Shown here piece after piece: positions 15,651 to 23,785 of a stretch of 47,233 bases of DNA. Under the pieces are notes generated by a model. That model did not search any database and was not told the origin of the DNA. It saw only the letters and a program-made list of their open reading frames with translations. The position numbers and the translations under genes are program-made. The stretch is from positions 1-47,233 of the forward strand of contig QHBZ01000196.1 in the NCBI GenBank assembly GCA_003244055.1, given 5' to 3'. The stretch comes from Pseudonocardiales bacterium (lineage in GTDB: Bacteria > Actinomycetota > Actinomycetes > Mycobacteriales > Pseudonocardiaceae). Positions within the stretch are counted from its first letter, which is position 1; each line of letters opens with the position of its first letter.

Positions 15651-16472
15651 GTGGAGGACCGCCCGCCCGCGGCCGCGCGGGAGCCGCTGTCGGATATCGA
15701 TACCACGATTCCGCAACCAGCGCGGTTCTGGGATTACATGCTGGGCGGCAAGGACAATTACCCGATCGACCGCGAGGTCGGCGAGCAAGTCCTGAGAACC
15801 TTTCCCGATCTGCGTGACGCTGCTCGCGCCGACCGCGCGTTCCTGGTCAGGGCTGTCAGGTACCTGGTCGCGGAGGTAGGGATCCGCCAGCTGCTAGACA
15901 TCGGCACCGGGCTGCCCACCGTGAACAACACTCACCAGGTAGCCCAGGCGACTGCGCCGGAGTGCCGCATCGTCTACGTCGACAACGACCCGATGGTGCT
16001 GGTTCATGCGCGTGCGCTGCTTACCAGTACACCACAGGGCGTCACCGACTATCTTCACGCCGACGTGCGCGACCCGGAGAGAATCCTCGAAGAAGCTTCC
16101 CGGACGCTGGACTTCACCCGACCTGTCGCGCTCATGCTGCTGGGGGTGATCAACTATATTCTGGATGACGCCGAGTCCCATGCAATCGCCAACCGGCTCC
16201 TGGATGCGTTGCCTTCAGGAAGTTACCTGGCGATGTCCCACCCCACCTCAGAGGTTCACACCGAGGCGATAGAAACGTCCGTCCGGCAGTACAACTCCAG
16301 CGGCGCACCCCCGATCAAGACCCGCAGCCGCCAGGAACTCACCGTCTTCTTCGACGGCCTGGAACTACTGGAGCCGGGCGTGGTCTCGTGTTCGCTGTGG
16401 CGCCCTGACCCCCGCGAGGTCGGAACGCCCGCCGAGGTAACTCAGTTCTGCGGGGTCGCCCGAAAGCCTTGA
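15651..16472 (+). CDS. SAM-dependent methyltransferase, DUF574 family
   Basis: A 273-residue protein beginning with GTG after GAGGGAGACGACTC. The family hallmarks are clear: IPQPARFWDYMLGGKDNYPI near the N-terminus, LLDIGTGLPTVNNTHQVAQ as the SAM-binding loop, VYVDNDPMVLVHARALL, and PVALMLLGVINYILDD. DUF574 methyltransferases are abundant in filamentous actinobacteria and often lie near XRE/DUF397 pairs, as here; their substrates are not known. The gene converges on the XRE gene with the two stop codons directly abutting (TGATCA at 16470-16475). Confidence 0.92.
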   Translation: MEDRPPAAAREPLSDIDTTIPQPARFWDYMLGGKDNYPIDREVGEQVLRTFPDLRDAARADRAFLVRAVRYLVAEVGIRQLLDIGTGLPTVNNTHQVAQATAPECRIVYVDNDPMVLVHARALLTSTPQGVTDYLHADVRDPERILEEASRTLDFTRPVALMLLGVINYILDDAESHAIANRLLDALPSGSYLAMSHPTSEVHTEAIETSVRQYNSSGAPPIKTRSRQELTVFFDGLELLEPGVVSCSLWRPDPREVGTPAEVTQFCGVARKP

Positions 16473-17375
16473 TCAAGCCTCTTTGAGAGTACTGGTCAGG
16501 AACCTGATCGTCTCTGAGGGAGATTTGGCCTGGACACATAACCGGTCCATGAGCACCAGGTAGTGCTGAACATCCTCGCTCTTGTCCAGGTACAGGGCGC
16601 TGGTCAACTGTTCCAGGTAAACGAGGTCCGGTAAGTCGGGCTCGGAGAACCGGAGCACCGTGAACGGTCCGCCTACTGCCGCGTGTGCACCTGAATAAAA
16701 CGGCATCACCTGCAGGGTGAGATTGGGGAGCTCGGCCATCTCGATCAGGTGCCGGATCTGCTCCTGCATCGTCGTACGGCCATCGAGACGCCATAGTGCC
16801 GCCTCGTCGAGCACTGCCCACAGGCTGGGCGCACCAGGTTGGGTGAGCACTCTTTGGCGCTTCATCCGCAGTGCGACCCGGCGCTCGAGATCTTCGTGGG
16901 ATGCGTTGGGGTTGCCCAGCTGGATCACCGCGCGAGCACCCTCCTGGGTCTGCAGCAGGCCGGGTACGAGCTGGGGCTCATAGGTGCGGATGACGGAACT
17001 GGCCTGCTCCAAACCGATGTACATCTCGAACCAGCTCGGCAAGATGTCACCGTAGTGGTGCCACCAGCCGGGCACATTGGCCCGCCGGGCCAACGCGAGG
17101 AACGCGCCCCGGTCGTGTTCGTCGGTCACGCCGTACAGGGTGAGCAGATCTGCCACGTCACGCTCCTTGAAGCTGACCCGTCCGAGCTCCATGCGGCTGA
17201 TCTTGGCATGGGACGCCCGGATCGCGTGGCCAGCTGCTCCGGTGGTAATTCCGCTTGCTTCTCGGAGCTGACGTAGCTGGTTGCCCAACACGATACGCAG
17301 CGCGGTCGGCCCCTGCGATTGTATCTGAGCGTGACTATTGATCGGATCGTTACCCGACCGAGCCGTCCTCACCAT
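16473..17375 (-). CDS. XRE-family regulator with DUF5753 C-terminal domain
   Basis: About 300 residues from the ATG at 17373-17375, directly preceded by TAGGAGGA (a GTG three bases later is equally possible). Residues 30-90: HTH of the XRE type (LGNQLRQLREASGITTGAAG, IRASHAKISRMELGRVSF, DLLTLYGV). The remainder fits DUF5753: WWHHYGDILPSWFEMYIGLE, IRTYEPQLVPGLLQTQEGAR, LWAVLDEAALWR, LQVMPFYSGAH, LVYLEQLTSALYL. Such regulators pair with DUF397 proteins and influence antibiotic production and differentiation in Streptomyces. The in-frame extension to 17546 overlaps the DUF397 gene and lacks similarity. Confidence 0.92.
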   Translation of the reverse strand: MVRTARSGNDPINSHAQIQSQGPTALRIVLGNQLRQLREASGITTGAAGHAIRASHAKISRMELGRVSFKERDVADLLTLYGVTDEHDRGAFLALARRANVPGWWHHYGDILPSWFEMYIGLEQASSVIRTYEPQLVPGLLQTQEGARAVIQLGNPNASHEDLERRVALRMKRQRVLTQPGAPSLWAVLDEAALWRLDGRTTMQEQIRHLIEMAELPNLTLQVMPFYSGAHAAVGGPFTVLRFSEPDLPDLVYLEQLTSALYLDKSEDVQHYLVLMDRLCVQAKSPSETIRFLTSTLKEA

Positions 17376-17473
17376 TCCTCCTACGAGTGAAGCACTACGG
17401 ATCGTCTCACCATAGACCGCACCTGTCCCACCCGAAACCCCGGCCTGCCCTTGGGCAACCGCGGACAAGGCGG

Positions 17474-17710
17474 TCAACTTGCCACCTCGTCGAACTGACC
17501 GTCCTTCACGGCACGCACGAACGCGGCCATCTCGGCCCGGGCGCACAACAGGGCAGGGCCGCCCGGTCGCCGCGAATTGCGCACGGCGATGGCGCCGCCG
17601 GCAAGCTCCGCCAACTCCACACAGTTACCATTGGGATTGCTGTGACTACTCTTGGTCCACCTGACTCCCCGCAGTAGCGTGGCCAGCATACCGTTCGTCA
17701 CCGGCGGCAT
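17474..17710 (-). CDS. DUF397 protein
   Basis: A 78-residue protein preceded by AGGAGGTGGCGG. It has the whole DUF397 signature: VRWTKSSHSNPNGNCVELAE, then AIAVRNSRRPGGPALL and EMAAFVRAVKDGQFD. These small proteins act with neighbouring XRE regulators, perhaps as antitoxin-like or anti-regulator partners. Here the DUF397 gene is upstream of its XRE gene on the same strand with a 98-bp gap, the less common order; the XRE gene then has its own ribosome binding site. Confidence 0.92.
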   Translation of the reverse strand: MPPVTNGMLATLLRGVRWTKSSHSNPNGNCVELAELAGGAIAVRNSRRPGGPALLCARAEMAAFVRAVKDGQFDEVAS

Positions 17711-18408
17711 CCGCCACCTCCTGTCGGCTCTGGTCGGCCGGCAGGCCCTCCAGAGCGGTCATAACGCCCGAAAATGATGCGCCCGACCATATATTAGATA
17801 TCAACAGTTCTTGCATCGGTACACGACGTTTGAGACGCTCGCGGAGGTGGCATTCCGGTGAATCACTTACCGTGGTTATTCACGAACAGGACGCGCTCGG
17901 GGAAATCACGATACGTGATCGGAGGAGTACCTACGCGTGAGTGGTGCGGATCAGGAGCACAGTGGCCCCAGCCGCTGGCGCTCGCGTTAAGTCAGCTGAT
18001 GCTGTTATCCGCTGACGCGGAGCCGCCAATCCAAATAAGCATAACCACGCGATCTCTGTTTGCTGCACGCATCGACCCTGCGGCCCTCAGCCGCGGCGTG
18101 CTGGGACGTCCTCCGCCGCTCATGCCCTCACGCAGCACCACAGGCAGACGGCACGGCACGGAAACGGGCTTGACCGCCATACTGGTGACCGGGAGTGTCC
18201 GCTCCCGGTCACCGACCCACTCACTCCCTGTATGCAAGACATCAGTGACGACGTGGTTGGCATGCCACTGGTTCGCCAGTCACTGAGTGTGCCTACCCGG
18301 ACAGCAGCCCGAACATCCCTGCGTCGCCAAGGATACCGATGCGAACTAAGAATTTCCTTATAACAGCCCCAGTCGCCGGCTGCTCTGCGGACACGGGAGG
18401 CTCTCGCG
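17711..18408. other. Gene-free interval
   Basis: No family-like frame was found on either strand in about 700 bp. There is a good ribosome binding site (GGAGGAG near 17922) followed by two very short frames (from 17938, 17 codons, and an overlapping frame of 23 codons), neither recognisable. AT-rich sequence near 17790 (ATATATTAGATATC) could be promoter for the DUF397 gene. A 12-bp perfect hairpin is listed separately. Confidence 0.45.
18184..18213. terminator. Perfect 12-bp hairpin, terminator-like
   Basis: GGTGACCGGGAG (18184-18195) pairs perfectly with CTCCCGGTCACC (18202-18213) around a 6-nt loop. There is no T-run on either side, which is common for actinobacterial terminators. It sits downstream of the molybdenum-storage pseudogene on the minus strand; it could also be a protein-binding palindrome. 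Confidence 0.45.
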
Positions 18409-18850
18409 TCAGTCCGCGTGGACGATGGTGCCTACGTGTTCTCCCTGAAGGGCCTTGGTGATGTTGCCGGAGGTGAGGCCGTTGACGATCTGGATCTCCT
18501 TCTGGTGCTTGGCGTGTGCCATGAGCTGGAGTACCAGCGCGTCGACGGGCAGGGTGTCGAGTTTGCGGGCGAGTAGCGCGCCGGCCCGATCCGCGGGATG
18601 AGCTCGGCTGGGCTGCCGTTGGTCACCGCCGGATCGCTGGTGAACACGCCGTCGACGTCTTTGACGTAGATGAGTCGGGCGGCACCGTAGGCATCGGCGA
18701 GGCTCCGACATCGGTCAGTACACCGGTGGGCAGACCGAGCTCCGCCGCCAGGGAATAGAGGTGTCGAGCCCGCGTGCCGGCGCCGGTACCGATGAGGACC
18801 ACCCGTACGGACCTGCGGAGATAGCCGGGTTCAACGCACCGCGCGGGGAC
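18409..18850 (-). pseudogene. Decayed molybdenum storage protein (MosA/MosB, amino acid kinase fold)
   Basis: Three frames together give one protein. N-part (frame ending near 18710): VRVVLIGTGAGTRARHLYSL, AAELGLPTGVLTDVGAS. Middle part, next frame: GAARLIYVKDVDGVFTSDP, then AELIPRIG. C-part, third frame: LLARKLDTLPVDALVLQLMA, HAKHQKEIQIVNGLTSGNIT, KALQGEHVGTIVH, stop at 18409. The order and the endings (VxDGVxTxDP, VQVVNGL, GEHVGTII) are those of the UMP-kinase-like molybdenum storage protein subunits. About 60-90 residues are missing between the first and second parts and there are two frame changes. It lies beside the molybdate transport genes, which supports the assignment. Not functional as read. 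Confidence 0.7.
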
Positions 18851-19174
18851 AGTGTGGCGCGTGATCCGCTGGCCCGGCGTTGTCATCCAGAAGGTTGGTC
18901 TTAGCGATGATGCGGATCGTGCGGCCACGCGACCCCCCAGGAGGGTGGCCGCACAATCCTATCCCCCGCGCGGAGATCGTCGCACCGAGATCGTTTCCGC
19001 ACAAGCGTCAGTACAAACTTGTTGGCGACCTATCAGCGGAAGGTACGTGCATCCTGATCCGCCTGTGCGTATCCGTGGCAGCATCCTCGGCACCTGCGGG
19101 CTTCGCTGACAGTGAAGATCTCAATTACGTCAGTAGCCCTGTTTTGACTCCGCTTCTGCGGATAGGCTGGCACG
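18851..19174. other. Intergenic region upstream of the molybdate operon
   Basis: No coding pattern seen. It holds the hairpin at 18919-18954 and, nearer the regulator gene, TTGACT (19144-19149) and the small palindrome CCGCttctGCGG. No ribosome binding site precedes the ATG at 19175, so the regulator mRNA may be leaderless or nearly so. I saw no convincing molybdenum-cofactor riboswitch. Confidence 0.4.
18919..18954. terminator. 10-bp perfect inverted repeat
   Basis: GTGCGGCCAC (18919-18928) pairs with GTGGCCGCAC (18945-18954) around a C/G-rich 16-nt loop. It could be a terminator or a binding site between the storage-protein remnant and the molybdate operon. Confidence 0.4.
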
Positions 19175-19627
19175 ATGCCCGTGTTCCGGATCGGTGAGGC
19201 GGCCCGCCTGCTCGGGGTTAGCGATGACACGTTGCGGCGCTGGGCCGACGCCGGCCGCTTCGCCTCCACAACCACTGAGTCCGGCAGGCGCGGAGTGGAC
19301 GGCGCTGAGCTGGCCCGGTTCGCCACCTCGCTGGCCGCTGATACCGAGGAAGCGGTACCGCACCTGCCCGCCTCCGCGCGCAACCAGTTGCCCGGCCTGG
19401 TCACCAGGGTCATCCGGGACCAGGTGATGGCCAAGGTGGAGATGCAGGTCGGACCGCACCGGATCGTGTCGCTGATGTCGGCCGAGGCGGTCGACGAACT
19501 CGGGTTGGAGCCCGGCGTCGTGGCCGTGGCCTCGGTGAAGTCCACCAGCGTCGTGGTCACGCTGCCCCAGCAGCCACCCCGGGACGGCCTCAGCAGGGCG
19601 GGCCTGGCCAAGCAGTCAAAGGCTTAG
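19175..19627 (+). CDS. HTH-TOBE molybdate-responsive regulator
   Basis: A 150-residue protein with two modules. Residues 1-55: excisionase/MerR-type helix-turn-helix (FRIGEAARLLGVSDDTLRRW, then DAGRFASTTTESGRRGVDG). Residues 75-140: a TOBE domain (ARNQLPGLVTRVIRDQVMAK, VEMQVGPHRIVSLMSAEAVD, ELGLEPGVVAVASVKSTSVVV), the fold that binds molybdate or tungstate oxyanions in Mop proteins and ModC/ModE. In actinobacteria this two-domain protein usually precedes modABC. It lies 11 bp before modA, so it is the first gene of the operon and probably its oxyanion-sensing regulator. Confidence 0.88.
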   Translation: MPVFRIGEAARLLGVSDDTLRRWADAGRFASTTTESGRRGVDGAELARFATSLAADTEEAVPHLPASARNQLPGLVTRVIRDQVMAKVEMQVGPHRIVSLMSAEAVDELGLEPGVVAVASVKSTSVVVTLPQQPPRDGLSRAGLAKQSKA

Positions 19628-19638
19628 GAAGGACATCG

Positions 19639-20574
19639 ATGCGGGTCGCGGGTGTTACCGGGGCGCTGACGGCGATGTTGGTGACGCTGACGGCGTGCGG
19701 TGGTTCAGGCGGCGGCACAGCCGGCACCTCAAGCGGGCCGAAGGGTCCGGTGAAGGTGCTTTACGCCGGCTCGCTGGTCAACCTGATGGAGCACAGCCTC
19801 GGCCCGAAGTTCGAGCAGGCCAACGGGGACACCTTCCAGGGTTTCAGCGCCGGGTCCAGCGCACTGGCGACGCAGATCAAGGACAAGGTCCGCCAGGGTG
19901 ACGTGTTCATCAGCGCCAGCCCATCGGTCAACGAGACACTCCAGGGTCCGGTTAACGGCAACTGGGTGCCCTGGTACGTGAAGTTCGCCTCCGCGCCACT
20001 GGTGATCGGCTACAACCCCAACTCGAAGTTCGCCGCCGACCTGAAGTCCAAGCCGTGGTACCAGGTGATCACTGAGCCCGGCTTCAAGCTGGGCAGCACC
20101 GATCCCGCGGTCGACCCCAAGGGCAATCTCGCCCAGCAGGCTCTCACCGAAGGCGCCAAGATCTACAACGATCCAGGCCTGCCGGCCGCCGCGAAGCAGA
20201 ACATCACGGTGCTGCCGGAGACCGAACTGGTCGGCCGGTTGGAGTCCGGTCAGCTCGACGCCGGCTTTTTCTACAGCAACGAGGCGGGCGAGCAGAAGAT
20301 CCAGACTGCCAGCCTCGATCAGGTCCATCTGGCCGCCAGCTACACCGTGGCCGTGCTGAACATGGCCCCGGATCCCGGACCAGCCGCGGACTTCGTGCAG
20401 TACCTGGTCTCCCCGGAGGGTCAGGCGCTGTTGAAGCAGGACGGCCTGACGGTACTGCCGCTGACCCTCTACGGTGACCCGGCCGCAGTGCCACCGGCGT
20501 TGAAGTCGGTGCTGCCGACGACGGCAAGCGCCCCAGCCACTCCCACGACCAGTTCAGCGCCCGGCGGCCGATGA
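19639..20574 (+). CDS. modA: Molybdate/tungstate ABC transporter substrate-binding lipoprotein
   Basis: A 311-residue lipoprotein: signal peptide with lipobox LTAC (Cys20), Ser/Gly linker, then a type II periplasmic-binding fold: KVLYAGSLVNLMEHSLGPKF, FQGFSAGSSALATQIKD, GDVFISASPSVNETL, APLVIGYNPNSKF, LGSTDPAVDPKGNLAQQAL, DAGFFYSNEA. The AGS and SxPxxDP motifs contact the oxyanion in ModA/WtpA. The C-terminus is a Pro/Thr/Ser tail. It captures molybdate outside the membrane and delivers it to the fused permease-ATPase encoded next, whose start overlaps it by 4 bp (ATGA). Confidence 0.9.
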   Translation: MRVAGVTGALTAMLVTLTACGGSGGGTAGTSSGPKGPVKVLYAGSLVNLMEHSLGPKFEQANGDTFQGFSAGSSALATQIKDKVRQGDVFISASPSVNETLQGPVNGNWVPWYVKFASAPLVIGYNPNSKFAADLKSKPWYQVITEPGFKLGSTDPAVDPKGNLAQQALTEGAKIYNDPGLPAAAKQNITVLPETELVGRLESGQLDAGFFYSNEAGEQKIQTASLDQVHLAASYTVAVLNMAPDPGPAADFVQYLVSPEGQALLKQDGLTVLPLTLYGDPAAVPPALKSVLPTTASAPATPTTSSAPGGR

Positions 20575-22535
20575 CCGCCAGGCCAGCCGGGGGGGCGGCG
20601 CTCATCTTCCGTACCCCGCTGCCGTGGCTGGCCGGGCTGCTGACGCTATACCTGCTGGTCCCGATCCTTGCCTACGCGATCCGGGTGGCCGATACCCCGG
20701 TCAGCGCCCTCGCTGCCCCCGGGCTCGGTTCGGCGCTGGTGGTGTCGGTGGAGACGGCCAGCATCTCGACAGTGATCATCGCTGTGCTCGGGATCCCGCT
20801 GGGCTACCTGCTCTCCCGCGGTCGCGGGCGCACCTCGACGGTGATCGGGGTCGCGGTGCAGTTGCCGCTGGCGTTGCCACCGCTGATGAGCGGCATCCTG
20901 CTGATCTACCTGGTCGGCCCGTACACGTTTCTCGGGCAGGTCTTCCACGGCGCGCTGACCGACACCCGGATCGGCATCGTGCTGGCCCAGACTTTCGTCG
21001 CGGCACCGTTTCTGATCGTGGCCGCCCGCTCGGCGTTCGCCACGCTGGACCCGGCTCTGGACGACGTGGCCGCCACCCTCGGGCACGGCCGGTGGTCGCG
21101 GTTCGCCCGGGTGGCGGCCCCGGCCGCCACGCCCGGCATCGCCGCCGGTTTGCTGCTGGCCTGGCTGCGCGCCTTCGGCGAGTTCGGCGCCACCGTGGTG
21201 CTCGCCTACCACCCGTACTCGGTGCCGGTATTCACCTACGTGCAGTTCGGCGGGACCGGGATCACCTCCACGCTGACCGCGGTCGGGGCCAGCCTGGGCG
21301 CGGCCGCGGTGGTGCTGCTGCTGGCCGCATACCTACCCCGACTGCGCCGCCGGCACCCGGTGCCCGATCCGTTGCCGGAGCCGAGCGCCCCCAGCTCGTC
21401 CGCCAGCCCGCGGTTGACCTTCGACCTGGCCGGCCGGCTGGGAACGTTTCAGGTCGAGGTCGCACACACCACCACGACCGGTCGACACCTGGCCATCCTC
21501 GGGGCCTCGGGTTCCGGCAAGAGCCTGACCCTGCGGATGCTGGCCGGGTTGATCCGGCCCACTGCTGGTCAGGTGTGCCTGGACAGCGCCGATGTCACTT
21601 CCGTAGCGCCGGAGGACCGCGGGTTCGGCTACGTCCCGCAGGACGCCGCCCTGCTCCCCCACCTACCGGTGTGGCACCAGGTGATGTTCGGGGTCGGCAC
21701 CGAGCCGGGCCTAGCCGCCCACTGGATCAGGCGGCTGGGGCTGACCGGGCTGGAGAGCCGGTTGCCGTCGCAGCTGTCCGGTGGCCAGCGGCGCCGGGTG
21801 GCGATCGCCAGCGCACTGGCTCGCAATCCGCGGCTGCTTCTACTGGACGAGCCGTTCACCGGCTTGGACGCCCCGGTCCGCGACGAGCTGCGCCACGAGC
21901 TGCGCCGCCTGCAGCGCGACACCGCGATCACCACCGTCATCGTCACGCACGACCCGGTCGAGGCCGCGTTGCTCGCCGACGAGGTCCTGATCCTGGACTT
22001 CGGCCGGGTAGCACAGGGCGGCCCGCAGCCGGCGGTCTTCGCACATCCCGCCAGCCCGACCGCCGCCCGGTTGCTCGGCATCCGCAACCTGCACGTCGGC
22101 CAGCGGGCCGGCCACCGGGAACTGGTCGCCGGCCGGGTACGGATCAGCTTCGCGGCCTCCGCCCTGCCAGCTGGCACCGCCCTAGACGCGGAGCTGACCT
22201 GGTGCATCCGCCCCGAGAACCTGAGGTTGGACGACCCGGTGGAGGAGAACGCGGATGGACATCCCGGCACGGTCAATGACGTCGTCTCTCTCGGCGCGGT
22301 CGACGAAGTTCTGGTGGCCCTGGACGGTGGCCCCGAGCTGACCGCGCAGACCCCGGCCGGCGATCACCCGGAGCCCGGTGCCCGGTGCCGGCTCACCCTG
22401 CCGCCCGCCTCGGTGATCGTCTGGCCGGGTCGAAACATCCCGACCCCGGCCGGCGACTCGCCCGGTCGCCAGCGCACCACGGATTTCACCATGCCGGACC
22501 TCTACGACCTGTCCTCCACCCCACCACCCCGGTAG
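20571..22535 (+). CDS. modBC: Molybdate ABC transporter permease-ATPase fusion (ModB-ModC)
   Basis: A 654-residue fusion. Residues 10-265: ModB permease with about six membrane helices and the EAA loop (DDVAATLGHGRWSRFARVAA). Residues 285-500: ABC ATPase with Walker A LGASGSGKSLTL, Q-loop GYVPQDAALLPHL, signature LSGGQRRRVAIASALARNP, Walker B LLLLDEPFTGLD and H-loop VIVTHDPVEA. Residues about 505-625: TOBE-like domain (HVGQRAGHRELVAGRVRIS, WCIRPENLRL). The last residues, DFTMPDLYDLSS, are encoded in a stretch that is repeated at 22981-23049. Fusion fixes one permease to one ATPase; two copies should form the transporter. Confidence 0.93.
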   Translation: MTARPAGGAALIFRTPLPWLAGLLTLYLLVPILAYAIRVADTPVSALAAPGLGSALVVSVETASISTVIIAVLGIPLGYLLSRGRGRTSTVIGVAVQLPLALPPLMSGILLIYLVGPYTFLGQVFHGALTDTRIGIVLAQTFVAAPFLIVAARSAFATLDPALDDVAATLGHGRWSRFARVAAPAATPGIAAGLLLAWLRAFGEFGATVVLAYHPYSVPVFTYVQFGGTGITSTLTAVGASLGAAAVVLLLAAYLPRLRRRHPVPDPLPEPSAPSSSASPRLTFDLAGRLGTFQVEVAHTTTTGRHLAILGASGSGKSLTLRMLAGLIRPTAGQVCLDSADVTSVAPEDRGFGYVPQDAALLPHLPVWHQVMFGVGTEPGLAAHWIRRLGLTGLESRLPSQLSGGQRRRVAIASALARNPRLLLLDEPFTGLDAPVRDELRHELRRLQRDTAITTVIVTHDPVEAALLADEVLILDFGRVAQGGPQPAVFAHPASPTAARLLGIRNLHVGQRAGHRELVAGRVRISFAASALPAGTALDAELTWCIRPENLRLDDPVEENADGHPGTVNDVVSLGAVDEVLVALDGGPELTAQTPAGDHPEPGARCRLTLPPASVIVWPGRNIPTPAGDSPGRQRTTDFTMPDLYDLSSTPPPR

Positions 22536-22548
22536 TCCGAGGCGCGGG
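22480..22548 (+). repeat. Direct repeat copy 1: 3' end of modBC
   Basis: This 69-bp stretch covers the last codons and stop of modBC. The copy at 22981-23049, 501 bp downstream, agrees at about 85 percent of positions by eye, including TTCACCATGCCGGA and CTCTACGACCTGTCCTCC. Confidence 0.75.
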
Positions 22549-22565
22549 CTCTTTAGAATCAAGGT

Positions 22566-22847
22566 GTGAGCACTACTGGAACGTTTCGAGACATCCACGG
22601 GCGTCTGGTGCGATTGCCGTTACCCAGTTGCGAAGACCAGGAGGCCGTCGCCGAGTTCCGGTTGGAGCTCAATGGGCGGATGGCGCCTGCCGCAGTACTG
22701 GAGAGGATCAGAAAGCACACGGCCCTGATCGCTGAGGGCCCGCCGGGTAGCGAATGGATGAAGACTGGCCGCACCCGGAATAGGTCATGCTCGACAACCC
22801 GTTCTTGTATCTCCGCACCTCTGCCGGTGATGTGGACCTGCTGCTGA
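22566..22847 (+). CDS. Hypothetical protein, first gene of a toxin-antitoxin-like remnant
   Basis: From a GTG after TTTAGAATC (a -10-like TAGAAT at 22552-22557, so possibly leaderless) the frame reads STTGTFRDIHGRLVRLPLPS then CEDQEAVAEFRLELNGRMAP and AAVLERIRKHTALIAEGPPG. After EWMK (about 22763) it turns to Arg/Cys-rich sequence of non-coding character until 22847. A one-base shift at that point gives DWPHPE and a TAG at 22781-22783, just before the ATG of the next frame. I infer a 70-75-residue gene with a frameshift near its end. Family not recognised; the position before a nucleotidyltransferase remnant suggests an antitoxin or partner. Confidence 0.4.
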   Translation: MSTTGTFRDIHGRLVRLPLPSCEDQEAVAEFRLELNGRMAPAAVLERIRKHTALIAEGPPGSEWMKTGRTRNRSCSTTRSCISAPLPVMWTCC

Positions 22848-22960
22848 ATCCGACCGGCGACGACATCGCCACGTCGAAGAGAGCGACAGGTCGTCCCAAG
22901 GACCTTCACGCCCTTGACGAGATCGAGCGACTCCGGGGTCACTCACGTCGATCGGACTGA
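22787..22960 (+). pseudogene. Nucleotidyltransferase (AbiEii-like toxin) remnant
   Basis: A 57-residue frame: MLDNPFLYLRTSAGDVDLLL, NPTGDDIATSKRATGRPKDL, HALDEIERLRGH. The end, ATSKRATGRPKDLHALDEI, is the hallmark C-terminal part of AbiEii/MNT-type nucleotidyltransferases (usually 'DLIAMKRAAGRPKDLADVEAL'), and the start resembles the strand with 'LDLLxxPxG'. About 40-60 residues seem to be deleted between NPTG and DDIATSKR, and the catalytic GSxxD region upstream is absent. It ends 20 bp before the second copy of the modBC 3' end. Confidence 0.5.
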
Positions 22961-22980
22961 TGAACAGGGCTGGCGCAGCG

Positions 22981-23049
22981 CGGGACTTCACCATGCCGGA
23001 TCTCTACGACCTGTCCTCCGCGCACCGCCCCGGTGGTCCCGGGCGCGCG
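22981..23049 (+). repeat. Direct repeat copy 2 of the modBC 3' end
   Basis: This copy still reads DFTMPDLYDLSS in frame-equivalent position but continues AHRPGGPGR instead of ending. No modC sequence precedes it. It lies at the 3' edge of the Ig-like gene on the other strand. Confidence 0.75.
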
Positions 23050-23050
23050 A

Positions 23051-23785
23051 TCAGAACCGCGGCGCGACCGTCAGCACGACGGGTAGCGACGCCGACGGCA
23101 CGAAGGCCGCCTGATTGGTGGGGGTGAACACTACGGTCAGTGAGTGCTCACCCTTCGGCAGCGGGGTGATGAGCAGCGCGAAGCCGTCGGTCGCCAGCAC
23201 CGGGGCACCCAGCGCGGATTCTCCGTCCATGAACTGGATGGTTCCGACCGCGCCGACTGGCGCAATATTCGCCAGGAGGACCACCGGAATACCTTGGAAT
23301 ACCGGAGTCGGGAACACCCTGAGCGTGCTGACCGTAGCGTTTTCCCCAATGGGAGAATTGACCACATAGGACGCTGTGTTCGACATCGAGGAGCCGAACA
23401 TCATGGCGTCGGTCGGGGTGAACACCGCCTTGAGCAGATGCGTCCCCGTGGGCAACGTCGTCTTCGTCGACGCGATGCCGCCGGTGACCGGGACCGCGGC
23501 ACCAATGTTCGTGCTGTCCTCCATAAACTGCACCGAACCCGCAGCTGACGGGCTCACCGTCGCCTTCAGCGTCTCTACAGTGACAGAGGCGATCGCGTCG
23601 CGGCCAGGAGGTGTCACACCCAGCGCGGTGACCGTCGCTGTCGGCGGCGCGTCGAAGATCAGGCTGCCCACCGGCGAAGCATTGGCCACCCCACCCAGCA
23701 GCAACGCGGACCCAGCCGCCACCGCGATCAGAAGCCTCGACAACAGTCGAGCCAAAGCTCTGCCGTTAGGCACGATGTACGTCAC
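23051..23785 (-). CDS. Secreted protein with two bacterial Ig-like repeats
   Basis: A 244-residue exported protein from a GTG at 23783-23785. Signal peptide: RLLSRLLIAVAAGSALLLGG, then ANAS. Two Ig-like (Big_3-type) repeats follow: one with VTVETLKATVSPSAAGSVQF and GTHLLKAVFTPTDAMMFGSS, one with VVLLANIAPVGAVGTIQFMD and GEHSLTVVFTPTNQAAFVPS. The GxVQFxD...LxxGxHxLxAVFTPT pattern is the same as in the protein at the right end of the window. Such repeats form stalks or adhesive domains. There is no anchor motif. The start overlaps by 4 bp the stop of a small membrane-protein-like frame that contains repeat copy A. Confidence 0.85.
   Translation of the reverse strand: MTYIVPNGRALARLLSRLLIAVAAGSALLLGGVANASPVGSLIFDAPPTATVTALGVTPPGRDAIASVTVETLKATVSPSAAGSVQFMEDSTNIGAAVPVTGGIASTKTTLPTGTHLLKAVFTPTDAMMFGSSMSNTASYVVNSPIGENATVSTLRVFPTPVFQGIPVVLLANIAPVGAVGTIQFMDGESALGAPVLATDGFALLITPLPKGEHSLTVVFTPTNQAAFVPSASLPVVLTVAPRF

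Noticed and set aside
18929-19174. Molybdenum-cofactor or other riboswitch upstream of the molybdate operon
   Set aside because: I could not fold the expected long multi-stem structure by eye and the regulator ATG has no leader ribosome binding site; only one simple hairpin is evident.
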